The notes below the pieces were generated by a model. That model was not told the DNA's origin and ran no database searches. It was given only the letters and a program-made list of their open reading frames with translations. Both the position numbers and the translations under genes were made by a program. This document shows positions 18,574 through 26,938 of a stretch of DNA of 64,000 nt, piece by piece (within the stretch, counting starts at the first letter, position 1; each line of letters opens with the position of its first letter). Source of the DNA: an uncultured bacterium (GTDB lineage Bacteria > Planctomycetota > UBA1135 > GCA-002686595); the NCBI GenBank assembly GCA_938075305.1, contig CALJGV010000024.1, forward strand, positions 19,824 to 83,823. Reading direction: 5' to 3'.

Positions 18574-18948
18574 TCAGAACGAAAGGGACAGAAGCGTCCC
18601 GCTCATCAGGAGCATCAACGCAGCCGGCAGCGACTTGATCGGCGGGTCATTCACCTTCACGTGCATGGCCAGGGCGCCGAGCATCAGGAGGACGAGAAGC
18701 CCCACCGCAGGCTGCAGGAGCTGGGGAACCCAGATCGCGACCAGGAGCGACGCGGCGCAGCCCAGCTTGAGCGCCCCGACCAGGTAGAAGAACCAGGTCG
18801 GCAAGCCATAGGCCGCGAACTCTTCCCGGAGCGAGGCGGCGTTGCCTCCCCGATAGGTGGTCGCTCGATGGGTCCGGACGAGCCAGACGTTGATGAGTCC
18901 CAGTCCGAGGATCACTTGAAGCAGGACATCGAGGTTCAATTCAGGCAT
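18574..18948 (-). CDS. DoxX-like family membrane protein (third gene of DoxX cluster)
   Basis: The product has 124 residues with four predicted membrane helices and no signal peptide. The arrangement (VLLQVILGLGLINVWLVRTHRATTYRGGNA, then FAAYGLPTWFFYLVGALKLGCAASLLVAIWVPQLL, then VGLLVLLMLGALAMHVKVNDPPIKSLPAALMLLMSG) is typical of the DoxX-like family, with the FYLVGALKL core and the H-KVNDP loop. DoxX relatives have been linked to thiol and oxidative stress or quinone-side functions, but this branch is uncharacterised. It is the last of three like genes in a minus-strand run, 51 nt after the previous one. Confidence 0.75.
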   Translation of the reverse strand: MPELNLDVLLQVILGLGLINVWLVRTHRATTYRGGNAASLREEFAAYGLPTWFFYLVGALKLGCAASLLVAIWVPQLLQPAVGLLVLLMLGALAMHVKVNDPPIKSLPAALMLLMSGTLLSLSF

Positions 18949-18999
18949 TGCAGTCGTGGTGAGTGGAGTGGAGAGGATTGTGGTTCGGTGAACAGGGTT

Positions 19000-19461
19000 T
19001 CAGACTGAGGGCTTCCCGAGGAGAGCCCGCAGCCGCTCCAGGTGAGCGACAGCCACCAGGTTGAGCGTGAGGATCACGAGGGCCGCGCCGATCCCTGGTG
19101 GGAACATCGTGAGGTTGAAGGCGGCGATCCCCAAGGAGATCGGGAGCTGGAAGAGGGCGCCGAAGAAGCGCAAACGGGGCACGAGGAGCATGACGCCGGT
19201 CACTCCATGCCCCAGGACGACCCACAGGAACAGGCCGCTGTCCCTCATCAGCCGCCACATCGTCCCGCCAGGGAACTCATCACCGGCAGGGGCCTCGACG
19301 AACCCGACTACGTAGTTCGCAGCGGACCCGAGCAGCGGGACCGCGAGCGCAACGCACGCGACGGTCCGCACCCTGCGAGCCAGGGAGCGCGCTCCCGCCG
19401 AAGAGACGCCCTCCGGGTCAGGTATCAGCGGGGACGTCCTCTGATCCGCGTGGGTGCTCAT
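19000..19461 (-). CDS. DoxX-like membrane protein (second gene of cluster)
   Basis: The product has 153 residues. The ATG at 19461 is chosen because it overlaps the stop of the upstream DoxX-like gene by 4 nt; the longer open frame upstream has no protein character. A basic N-terminal tail is followed by four hydrophobic helices (VACVALAVPLLGSAANYVVGF, LFLWVVLGHGVTGVMLLVP, LFQLPISLGIAAFNLTMFPPG, LVILTLNLVAVAHL). Size and helix spacing fit the DoxX-like superfamily. The function is unknown. Confidence 0.65.
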   Translation of the reverse strand: MSTHADQRTSPLIPDPEGVSSAGARSLARRVRTVACVALAVPLLGSAANYVVGFVEAPAGDEFPGGTMWRLMRDSGLFLWVVLGHGVTGVMLLVPRLRFFGALFQLPISLGIAAFNLTMFPPGIGAALVILTLNLVAVAHLERLRALLGKPSV

Positions 19462-19814
19462 GGGTGGAGCAGCTCCCCCGCGGCGCGCACCGCCAGGAAT
19501 CCGTTGACGGCCATGAGGAGGAAGGCGGGGCTCATCTGCAGGAGCCCGTCCCCGACCCGCAAGCGGGCAGCGATGGCGAAGACCATGAGGAGGCCGAGCC
19601 CGCCGGCGGCGAAGGGCAGCAGCCAAGGGGCACGGAAGCTCACCAGGAGGCCCAGGGCGCCGAGGATCTCCAGCCAGCCCGTGAGCACCCGAAGGTGTCC
19701 CAGGCCGAACCGCTCGAACTCGGGCACCATCGCGCTGCGATGCAGGCAGAGCCCGCCGTAGCCCAGGAAGACCACGAGAGAGACGATTCGGCAGACTTCG
19801 AAGGCGGATTGCAT
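19458..19814 (-). CDS. DoxX family membrane protein (first gene of cluster)
   Basis: The product has 118 residues in four membrane helices. The segment MVPEFERFGLGHLRVLTGWLEILGALGLLVSF is the characteristic DoxX-family core (EF-R-G--HLR-LTG-LE--GA-GLL). The gene begins a three-gene cassette of small DoxX-like proteins and overlaps the next gene by 4 nt, so the two are translationally coupled. The divergent SDR gene begins 184 nt away, and a shared promoter region lies between them. Confidence 0.75.
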   Translation of the reverse strand: MQSAFEVCRIVSLVVFLGYGGLCLHRSAMVPEFERFGLGHLRVLTGWLEILGALGLLVSFRAPWLLPFAAGGLGLLMVFAIAARLRVGDGLLQMSPAFLLMAVNGFLAVRAAGELLHP

Positions 19815-19998
19815 TGGGACCGATGTGACATTCGACCGCGAGGGCGGCCTGGATCCTCCCGACCCCGGAACAGGCTCGATTCAACCCGGCGGGACCAACG
19901 CCGTGTCTGCCCAAGGCGCCCCGCCACCGCGCCCGGGGGCAGCTAGGAGGCCACCACCCCGCCCACCCACGACCGCCGCTCCGGTAGAGTCTCCGCCC

Positions 19999-21573
19999 AT
20001 GACGGCCGCCTCGCCCCCCGAGCCCGACCCCCAAGCCCCGACAGGAGAGGAGGAGCGCCAGCGCCTCCTCCAGTCCGCCCGGGAGGCCGTGGCTGACAAG
20101 GAGGCGCTCCACGCCCATGTGGAGTGGCTGGAGACCCTCGCCGCAGCTGAGGAGTGCCTGTTCGACGTGGACGAGGACACCCTCCTCCGCCTGCGTCAGG
20201 CAGCCGGAAGGATCGCGCTCCCCGACCGCCTCACCCGACGGAGGCTCTCCAAGGCACGCCGTGGAAAGGAGCGCCGTAAGGTCCGAGAGCAGGACGACCG
20301 GGCCCTCGAAGCCACGAGCAACCGCGCGATCAAGCGCGCCCTCGCCTTCCCGACTGCACCCAGGGAACTGGAGCTCACCGAGGAGCAGCGGGCCCTGCTC
20401 GAGCACCAGGCGCGGGAGCGGCCCAAGGAGGACCGGGGCGTCCTGAACGAACCCCGTAGCTGCTATGTCTGCAAGGAGCCGTACAGCCGGCTGCACCACC
20501 ACTACGACTCCATGTGTGGGAGCTGTGCGGACATCAACTGGCTGAAGCGGACGGCAACCGCGGACCTTCGCGGCCGAGTGGCGCTCGTGACGGGCTCACG
20601 CGTCAAGATCGGCTACGAGATCGTGCTGTTCCTGCTGCGCGCAGGTGCGCGTGTCATCGCCACGACTCGTTTCGCCTGCGACGCGGCCCGCCGCTACGAG
20701 AACGAGCCGGACTTCGCGGACTGGCGAGACCGCCTCGACCTGCGTGCCCTCGACCTCCGGCACACGCCCACAGTAGAGAGCTTCTGCGCCGAGCTCTTGG
20801 AGTCGGAGGAGCGGCTCGACTTCCTGATCCACAACGCCTGCCAGACCGTCCGCCGGCCACCCGACTACTACCGGGAGATGGCGGCCCGGGAGAACCCGGA
20901 CGAGCTCCCCAAGCGCCTGCAGGCGCTCCTGGGGGAGCCCACCGCCGAGCGCGCCCTCGCGCTCCATCGGGCGCCGGGCAACGTGGCCCAGCTCAGCCAG
21001 CTAGACCTCCTTGGAGAGGGCGACCAGGGCCACCTCTTCCCCGCGGGCCTCACCGACGGCGAGGGGCAGCAGCTCGACCTGCGCCCCACCAACTCCTGGC
21101 GCATGCAGCTCGATGAGGTCCCGACGGTGGAGATGCTCGAGGTCCAGCTCGTCAACTCCATCGCACCCTTCGTGCTGAACAGTCGGCTGAAGCCCCTGAT
21201 GCTCGCCGTCGAGACCCACGACAAGCACATCGTGAACGTGTCGGCCATGGAGGGCCAGTTCAACCGGGCCCTGAAGACGACCCGCCACCCCCACACCAAC
21301 ATGGCGAAGGCCGCACTCAACATGATGACGCGCACCTCCGCCGCGGATTACGTCAAGGACGGCATCCACATGAACAGCGTGGACACCGGCTGGGTCACCG
21401 ACGAGGACCAGCTGGAGAAGGCCACCGAGAAGGAGATCTCCCAGCGCTTCGCTCCCCCCCTCGACTCGGTGGACGGCGCCGCCCGCTGCGTCGATCCGAT
21501 CTTCGTGGGCTTCAACACCGGGCACCACTGCTGGGGCCAGTTCCTCAAGGACTACGCCCCCACGGACTGGTAG
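19999..21573 (+). CDS. SDR-family oxidoreductase with N-terminal zinc-ribbon extension
   Basis: The product has 524 residues. The ATG at 19999 is chosen because upstream sequence looks non-coding. Residues 1-150 form a charged helical region. Cys155/Cys158 and Cys173/Cys176 (CYVC...CGSC) form a probable zinc ribbon. From residue 191 comes a short-chain dehydrogenase Rossmann fold: VALVTGSRVKIGYEI replaces the usual TGxxxGIG, DLRHTPTVE the adenine-loop Asp, and IHNACQTVRRPPDYY the NNAG motif. Ser415 is in place (IVNVSAMEGQ), but the catalytic Tyr of YxxxK is Thr433 in HTNMAKAAL (Lys437 is kept). I believe this variant recurs in a family also found in eukaryotes. The substrate is unknown. Confidence 0.8.
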   Translation: MTAASPPEPDPQAPTGEEERQRLLQSAREAVADKEALHAHVEWLETLAAAEECLFDVDEDTLLRLRQAAGRIALPDRLTRRRLSKARRGKERRKVREQDDRALEATSNRAIKRALAFPTAPRELELTEEQRALLEHQARERPKEDRGVLNEPRSCYVCKEPYSRLHHHYDSMCGSCADINWLKRTATADLRGRVALVTGSRVKIGYEIVLFLLRAGARVIATTRFACDAARRYENEPDFADWRDRLDLRALDLRHTPTVESFCAELLESEERLDFLIHNACQTVRRPPDYYREMAARENPDELPKRLQALLGEPTAERALALHRAPGNVAQLSQLDLLGEGDQGHLFPAGLTDGEGQQLDLRPTNSWRMQLDEVPTVEMLEVQLVNSIAPFVLNSRLKPLMLAVETHDKHIVNVSAMEGQFNRALKTTRHPHTNMAKAALNMMTRTSAADYVKDGIHMNSVDTGWVTDEDQLEKATEKEISQRFAPPLDSVDGAARCVDPIFVGFNTGHHCWGQFLKDYAPTDW

Positions 21574-21658
21574 CCCGGGGGCCACCCGCAGCCTGGCGAG
21601 TGGACGTGGCTTCGCGGACACCCTGGCGGCGTGGGGCCTGCGGAGCTGGTCGGTCGAA

Positions 21659-23875
21659 CTACTCGGAGGGGCCTCGGAAGCAGACCACGCGGCCTTCCGT
21701 TCGGATCAGGAGCCGATCGCCGTCCACCGCAGGGGACGCGTAGACCTTCTCCCCCACGGAGCTCCTGGCGAGGACCTCGAAGTCGGACGATGCCGCCACC
21801 GCCACCATCTCGCCCTGTTCATCGATGGCGTAGACCCGCCCGGCGCAGGCCAGCAAGGAGGCGTAGTACTCTCCGCCCCCGAGCCGCTCTCGCCAGTGCA
21901 GCGTGCCCGTGGCGGCGTCGAAGCAGCTCATGATGCCGGTGGAGGAGACCGTGTACAGCATCCCGCCGGTGATCACAGGAGAGGAACAGCGCGCCCGCGC
22001 GCGCCGGTCCGACCAAACCACCCGGGCCGGCACGCCAGGCGTCGCGTCCGAGGGCAGCTGGAGGCAGTAAGTGGCCCCGGCCATGGAGCCGCCGGAGAGG
22101 TAAACACGGCTCCCCTCGCGGACCAGGCTCGCGACCATCTCCTGAATCGGTAGGTCGAGGGACCAGGACCGGCACCCCGTCAATCTGTCGTAGGCCACCA
22201 CCTCTTCCCAGGATGCATGCAAGACCCACGCACCCAGGTCCGCCGGGAGGACCAGCGGGGATCCGTAGGAGCTCCGGGTCTCCGGCGAATCGGTCCTCCA
22301 CACGACGTCTCCGGTCTCGATCGCCAGGGCCGCCATGAAGCTCACATCTTCATCCTCCGGGACCTCTCGCTCCTGGACGATGAGGGCCAAGCCATCTTGG
22401 ACCACCGGAGAGCTCCCTGCGCCGAAGACCGCCTCCTCGATGAAGCCGGGCCATTCTCGGGCCCAGAGCACGCGCCCTTCGAGGTCAAGGCAGGCCGTGC
22501 ACGAGCCGAAGTGCGCCACCAGTCGGCCATCGGAGAGGCAGGGCGTGGGCGTCGCGTGGGAGGTTCGGTGGGAAGAGAGCTCCCCACCCGGCGTCCGGAG
22601 CGCCACCGTGGACCACCTCTCCGCGCCCGTCTCCGCGTCCAGGCAGATCACCACATGATCGGTCACAAGCTGCCAGTGCACGAGGTTCCCGCGCAACAAC
22701 ACGAAGGCCGCGAGCGTCGCGAGCCCGGCGCCCACCAGCCGACCGTCGAACCGAGGCGGCTCCACCACGCCACGGGCGGCCTGGTGGACCAGCAGGAGCC
22801 ACGCCGCCCCGAGCAATCCAGGCGCCGTCACGGCGAGCCGGGCCCCGAGCGGCCGCTCCGCTCCATAGTTCATCGTCGGCACGGACTGGAAGAGCGCGAC
22901 CATGGCGAGGGCCAGGACCAGCGCTGCGATCCAGCGCGAGGGCGACGAGGCCCTGCTCCGCCCCGCTGCGGCGAACAGACCCGAGGCCACCAGGAACCCG
23001 GACCGCAGCCAGACCTCGGCCGGGGTGGCGCGGCCCCAGAACGACTCCGCGTAGAGCACCGACGCCGCCGAGGCCAGCAGGAAGAACAGGGTCACGAACG
23101 ACACGACTTTCTGGTCGAGGTGCAGGAGGAGGCGCGTCCTGGAGCCGGCCCAGGCATCCCTGGCCGCGACGACGAGGGACACGGCGGAGAGCGCAGCGAT
23201 GGTCGCTCCGAAGCCGTAGCGGACCGGCAAGATCGAGAGCGACCCAACCCCAAGGGCAAGCGAAGCCCCCACCGCGAGCGCGACGGCCCACGTGGGGGTT
23301 CGGCTCCCCTGCCCCTGTAGCACCACCACCGCCGCTGCGACGCCGGCCAAGCTGGCACCGTTCCAAGCCCGGTGTCCGCCGAGTAGCCAGTCCACATCGC
23401 TCTCGAGGGCGGCCGCGAGGGTCCCGGCGAGCAGGAGCCCCACCAGCCGATGGATGGCCAGGGCGCCCCGGCCCTGCACCGAGGGCGCCTCGCCGCCCCG
23501 ACGCCTGCGGAAGACCAGCCAGCCAGTCGCGGCCCCGAGGCAGAGCAGCAAGCCGAGCCCGTCGGCCTGCCACCGAGCCCGCTCCCCCTGCCTCGCAGTC
23601 GTAACGTAGACCTCGCCGTCACCGACCACCGGCGAGGAGATCCCGAAACCGGGGATCTCCGCCTCCCAGAGCGCAGCGGCGCCGCGCTCCTCCCATGAGA
23701 GCACGACCTGCGCTCCCTGCGCCCGGCCCGAGCCGTCCCCACGCCAACCGGGCCAGGAGTCACCCTGGGCGAACGCTGCGCCCGGGAGGAGAACCCCGAC
23801 GACGAGCAAGACGACGAGGAGCCAGAGCCCAACTGGCCGCTGCCGTACACACAAGCCTTGGCGGAATCGTGACAT
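21659..23875 (-). CDS. PQQ-like beta-propeller protein interrupted by a multi-pass membrane domain
   Basis: The product has 738 residues. I prefer the start at 23875 (MSRFRQGLCVRQRPVGLWLLVVLLVVGVLLPGAAFA), which gives a clean signal peptide; an ATG at 23983 would add 36 unlikely residues. Residues 38-95 contain the opening SWPGWRGDGSGR and ISSPVVGDGEVYVTT typical of planctomycete PQQ-binding-like propellers. Residues about 104-395 instead hold roughly eight to ten hydrophobic helices. Propeller blades resume at about 405 (VVICLDAETGAERWS, RVLWAREW, LTGCRSWSLD, VVWSDRR) and run to the end. No PQQ ligands can be assigned. The protein probably acts at the membrane's outer face as a scaffold or sensor, by inference. 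Confidence 0.8.
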   Translation of the reverse strand: MSRFRQGLCVRQRPVGLWLLVVLLVVGVLLPGAAFAQGDSWPGWRGDGSGRAQGAQVVLSWEERGAAALWEAEIPGFGISSPVVGDGEVYVTTARQGERARWQADGLGLLLCLGAATGWLVFRRRRGGEAPSVQGRGALAIHRLVGLLLAGTLAAALESDVDWLLGGHRAWNGASLAGVAAAVVVLQGQGSRTPTWAVALAVGASLALGVGSLSILPVRYGFGATIAALSAVSLVVAARDAWAGSRTRLLLHLDQKVVSFVTLFFLLASAASVLYAESFWGRATPAEVWLRSGFLVASGLFAAAGRSRASSPSRWIAALVLALAMVALFQSVPTMNYGAERPLGARLAVTAPGLLGAAWLLLVHQAARGVVEPPRFDGRLVGAGLATLAAFVLLRGNLVHWQLVTDHVVICLDAETGAERWSTVALRTPGGELSSHRTSHATPTPCLSDGRLVAHFGSCTACLDLEGRVLWAREWPGFIEEAVFGAGSSPVVQDGLALIVQEREVPEDEDVSFMAALAIETGDVVWRTDSPETRSSYGSPLVLPADLGAWVLHASWEEVVAYDRLTGCRSWSLDLPIQEMVASLVREGSRVYLSGGSMAGATYCLQLPSDATPGVPARVVWSDRRARARCSSPVITGGMLYTVSSTGIMSCFDAATGTLHWRERLGGGEYYASLLACAGRVYAIDEQGEMVAVAASSDFEVLARSSVGEKVYASPAVDGDRLLIRTEGRVVCFRGPSE

Positions 23876-24022
23876 CGCGGGGCGGGAGATTAATGGCCTC
23901 CCACCCGGATGCTCAAGGCACTGCGCCCAAGAAAAAGGCGACCTCTCAGAGCCTTGTCCGAGGCCCACGGACGCCGCCGACACCTCCGGGATGATCCCCC
24001 GTCCTGACCGCTGCCCGGCGGA

Positions 24023-24259
24023 TCAGTAGTTGAAGAGCTCGCTCACCTTGTACGTCTCTCCTGAGGCCGCGCAGAACGCCGCGCAGACCTTGGCCTTCGC
24101 CTTTGGCGTCAGGCGACGCCCCTTGCAGGCGCGGGTCACCATCTTGTGGGTGAGCTGCTCCGTGGACGCCTCCACGAGGGCCTGCGCCCTCAACCCACTT
24201 CGGGCCATCACCGCCACCAAGGGCTGCTCCCCCAGGTTGCGCTCGATCTCTTCCGGCAT
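24023..24259 (-). CDS. Small conserved helical protein of unknown function
   Basis: The product has 78 residues and no signal peptide. It contains two predicted helical blocks and the phrase LTHKMVTRACKGRRLTPKAKAKV followed by a C-terminal ELFNY. I have seen the LTHKMV-RACKGRRLTP...LFNY pattern in small planctomycete proteins, which supports a real gene, but no function is known. The basic helix could contact nucleic acid, by inference. The gene lies alone between the PQQ-like gene and the beta-helix gene. Confidence 0.6.
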   Translation of the reverse strand: MPEEIERNLGEQPLVAVMARSGLRAQALVEASTEQLTHKMVTRACKGRRLTPKAKAKVCAAFCAASGETYKVSELFNY

Positions 24260-24399
24260 GCACCACAGCCTGCCCTGGGCCCGGTCGTATCGGCCACGGA
24301 TTCCCGAGGGGATGACGCGGACCCGCCCTCAAGAGGCGCTCCGGCCCCTTGCCTGCGCCTCGCGACCGGACGCGGACCGAACCGCGCTAAGCTCGACCC

Positions 24400-26196
24400 A
24401 TGCTCTGGCTCGCTCCGATGCTCCTCGCGGCAGCGTCCGCTCCCCAGTCCACGGCCCTCACCGACGCCTCCAACCAGGGAGAACCGGTCGTGATCCAGCT
24501 GAAGCCGGGGGCCGCCCTGGGCGAGGTCGCGCTCGCCGCTCGGGCGCTGCTCACCCAAAACCCGCGAAGGGACCTGATCGTCGAGTTCGAAGGGGGCACC
24601 TACAGGCTCTCGGAGCCTCTTGCCCTGGATGCTCGGGACGGCGGTGACGCCAACCGCCGGGTCACGTGGCGCGCTGCCGCTGGGGCGTCGGTGGTCATCA
24701 GCGGCGCGGCGCCGGACCTCCCATGGCGCGCCGAACCGGACGGGACCTGGTCCACCCCGTGGAGGGGGTCCCTGGTGCGCCAGCTGTTCGTGGAGGGACG
24801 CCGCTGCCACCGAGCCCGATGGCCCCGTGAGGGCTGGCTGCGCCTTGAGACCGAGGGCCCGGATCGGCGGACCTCCTTCCGCTTCTCGGCCGGGGACCTC
24901 GCACCCTGGGAACAGCTCCCCCCCGCCAGCCTCGCTGGGTCCGAGCTCCTGTTCCTCCACGACTGGTCCATGAGCCGGATCGACGTGGCGAGGATCGACG
25001 AACAAGACCGCTGGCTCACCGCCACCGATCGGATCGGGGGGCACCTCCCGTTCTTCTTCCTCACCAACTTCGAGCCGCACCCCCGGTACGCCCTCGAGAA
25101 CGTGGCGCCCGGATGGCGCGAGCCCGGTGACTGGTGGCACGACGTGGATGGGGGCATGCTCCGCTACCGCCCCCTCGAAGGAGAGCGCTTGGCCGCTGCG
25201 CGACCCGAGGCCCCCGCCCTCCTGCACCTGGTCCACGTGACGGGCACGGCCGCCGCGCCGGTGCGCAACCTCTCCTTCGAGGGCCTCACCTTCGCCCACA
25301 CCCGCGCGATGTCTCCTCCCGGCGGCTACGCTGGGATCCAGGCCGGATTCCACGATGACCGCGCCGACGGGGCGCCCGAACCCGATCGTCCCTCCCTCGC
25401 AGCGGTGCACGTCCGCTTCGCCCGCGGCGTGCGGTTCACCAACTGCGAGTTTCGCGAGCTCGGCGCCAGCGCCCTGTGGATCGGGGCTGGCGTCCAGGGC
25501 GCCGAGGTCGGGGGATGCCGCTTCGAGGATGTGGGCGCGAACGGCCTCATGATCGGCACGCCCTCCGAGCCAGAACCCGACGAGCTTGACGTCGGGCTCA
25601 CGGGCGCCATCACCTGCGCCGATAGCACCATCACCCGCTGCGGCGCCATCTACAAGGGCGCCGTAGGGGTCTGGATCGGCATCGCTCGCAACGTCCACGT
25701 CCACCACAACGAGGTCCACCAGCTGCCCTACACGGGCATCTCCTTGGGCTGGATCTGGAGCCCGCGTGCGAGCCCGAGCAGGGGCCACGTCATCGAGCGC
25801 AACCACATCCATCATGTGATGCAGGACCTCTCCGACGGAGGCGGCATCTACACCATCGGCCGGCACCCCGAGAGCCACCTCCGCCACAACCTGATCCACG
25901 ACGTCCCCATCAACCTGGGCCGCGCGGGGAGCAACGGCTTCTTCATCGACCAGGGCTCCAGCGAGCTCACCCTCTCAGGCAACGTTGTCCACTCCATCGC
26001 CCGCTCCCCCGTGCGCTTCCACATGGCGGGCCCCTGCCGCCTCGAGGGCAACACCTTGGTCAGCGCCGAGTCCGTCGCCAGCTTTCGCTACGACAGCTGT
26101 GACCCGGAGGTCATGACCCTGACCGAGAACATCTACCCGACCTCGCCGCCGTGGCGCCCGGCTCAGGGCCCGCCCCTCGAGGTCGGTCCGCGGTAG
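24400..26196 (+). CDS. Secreted right-handed parallel beta-helix protein, GH141-like
   Basis: The product has 598 residues with a signal peptide (MLWLAPMLLAAASA). The N-terminal part (VEFEGGTYRLSEPLALDARDGG, VTWRAAAGASVVISG, LFVEGRRCHRARWPREG, then ALENVAPGWREPGDWWHDVDGGMLRYRPL) follows the plan of GH141-type beta-helix proteins, a family with alpha-L-fucosidase and xylanase members. The C-terminal part has the repeated short strands of a right-handed beta-helix (NCEFRELGASALWIG, GCRFEDVGANGLMIG, NHIHHVMQDLSDGGGIYTIG). A polysaccharide-degrading role is likely. The exact activity and catalytic residues cannot be assigned. Confidence 0.72.
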   Translation: MLWLAPMLLAAASAPQSTALTDASNQGEPVVIQLKPGAALGEVALAARALLTQNPRRDLIVEFEGGTYRLSEPLALDARDGGDANRRVTWRAAAGASVVISGAAPDLPWRAEPDGTWSTPWRGSLVRQLFVEGRRCHRARWPREGWLRLETEGPDRRTSFRFSAGDLAPWEQLPPASLAGSELLFLHDWSMSRIDVARIDEQDRWLTATDRIGGHLPFFFLTNFEPHPRYALENVAPGWREPGDWWHDVDGGMLRYRPLEGERLAAARPEAPALLHLVHVTGTAAAPVRNLSFEGLTFAHTRAMSPPGGYAGIQAGFHDDRADGAPEPDRPSLAAVHVRFARGVRFTNCEFRELGASALWIGAGVQGAEVGGCRFEDVGANGLMIGTPSEPEPDELDVGLTGAITCADSTITRCGAIYKGAVGVWIGIARNVHVHHNEVHQLPYTGISLGWIWSPRASPSRGHVIERNHIHHVMQDLSDGGGIYTIGRHPESHLRHNLIHDVPINLGRAGSNGFFIDQGSSELTLSGNVVHSIARSPVRFHMAGPCRLEGNTLVSAESVASFRYDSCDPEVMTLTENIYPTSPPWRPAQGPPLEVGPR

Positions 26197-26374
26197 CCGG
26201 ACGGCCCGCCCCGCGGTCACCCGGCCCGGCTAGAGAGCGCAGCCGAACGGGGAGAGCCTCCCGGTGAATTAAACTTGGCCATGGCGAGCTTTCGTTGCTC
26301 GAGAGGCTAGAGTTGCCCCTGGAGAGCGTGGGGCCGCCACACGAACCGCACCGACAAAGGCCCGAGGAGAGACC

Positions 26375-26869
26375 ATGAAGAAGAGCCCTTCAAGAAAGCT
26401 GTCAGCATCGAGAAGCCGGGGCGGCGCGGCGCTGGTCGGCTGTCTCGTCAAGGCGGGCATCGCCGGACTGGTCGGCGTCCTCTTCCTCGGGACCCTCGGC
26501 TACCTGACCTTCTTCTCGACGTCGCACTACGACACCCCCAGCACCATGTTCCCCATGTACGGGGACCTGACGCCGCCCAAGGCCACGGACATCACGCTCC
26601 ACGCCGCCGGCCTCGACCACACCGCCCAGTACACGGTCAGCGAGGTAGACCTGAAGAGGTTCCTCGAGGCGCACTTCCAGGGCTTTGAGGGTCCCGACCC
26701 CGTCAACCAGGAGGAGTTCGACCGGATCCGCGAGGGGTCCTGGGGAGTCGACTGGCCATGGAACGAGGGGGTGGTGGACTACACCATGTGGATGGCGAGG
26801 GGCACGACGCACTCTCTCCTGTACGACCCCCAGACCGGCCGCGCCTACCAGGAGTCGGCCCACTGGTAA
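26375..26869 (+). CDS. Membrane-anchored protein of unknown function
   Basis: The product has 164 residues. A strong GAGGAGA ribosome binding site stands 5 nt before the ATG. The basic N terminus (MKKSPSRKLSASRSRGG) and one long hydrophobic helix (residues about 18-50) predict a type II anchor with about 110 residues outside. The external part contains HYDTPSTMFPMYGDLTPP, ALDHT-like polar strands and a Trp-rich segment (EGSWGVDWPWNEGVVDYTMWMARG). I do not recognise the family. It converges with the beta-lactamase-fold gene. Confidence 0.65.
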   Translation: MKKSPSRKLSASRSRGGAALVGCLVKAGIAGLVGVLFLGTLGYLTFFSTSHYDTPSTMFPMYGDLTPPKATDITLHAAGLDHTAQYTVSEVDLKRFLEAHFQGFEGPDPVNQEEFDRIREGSWGVDWPWNEGVVDYTMWMARGTTHSLLYDPQTGRAYQESAHW

Positions 26870-26938
26870 GGAGCGCCCCCGTCGCTCCACGAGGACTCGC
26901 CCTGAGAGGACCAGCGGCGGGCGGAACTTGGTGTGGGC

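Noticed and set aside
18225..18638. Plus-strand open frame of 137 codons
   Set aside because: Composition is random-like, no motif is present, and its end overlaps a clear DoxX-like gene on the other strand.
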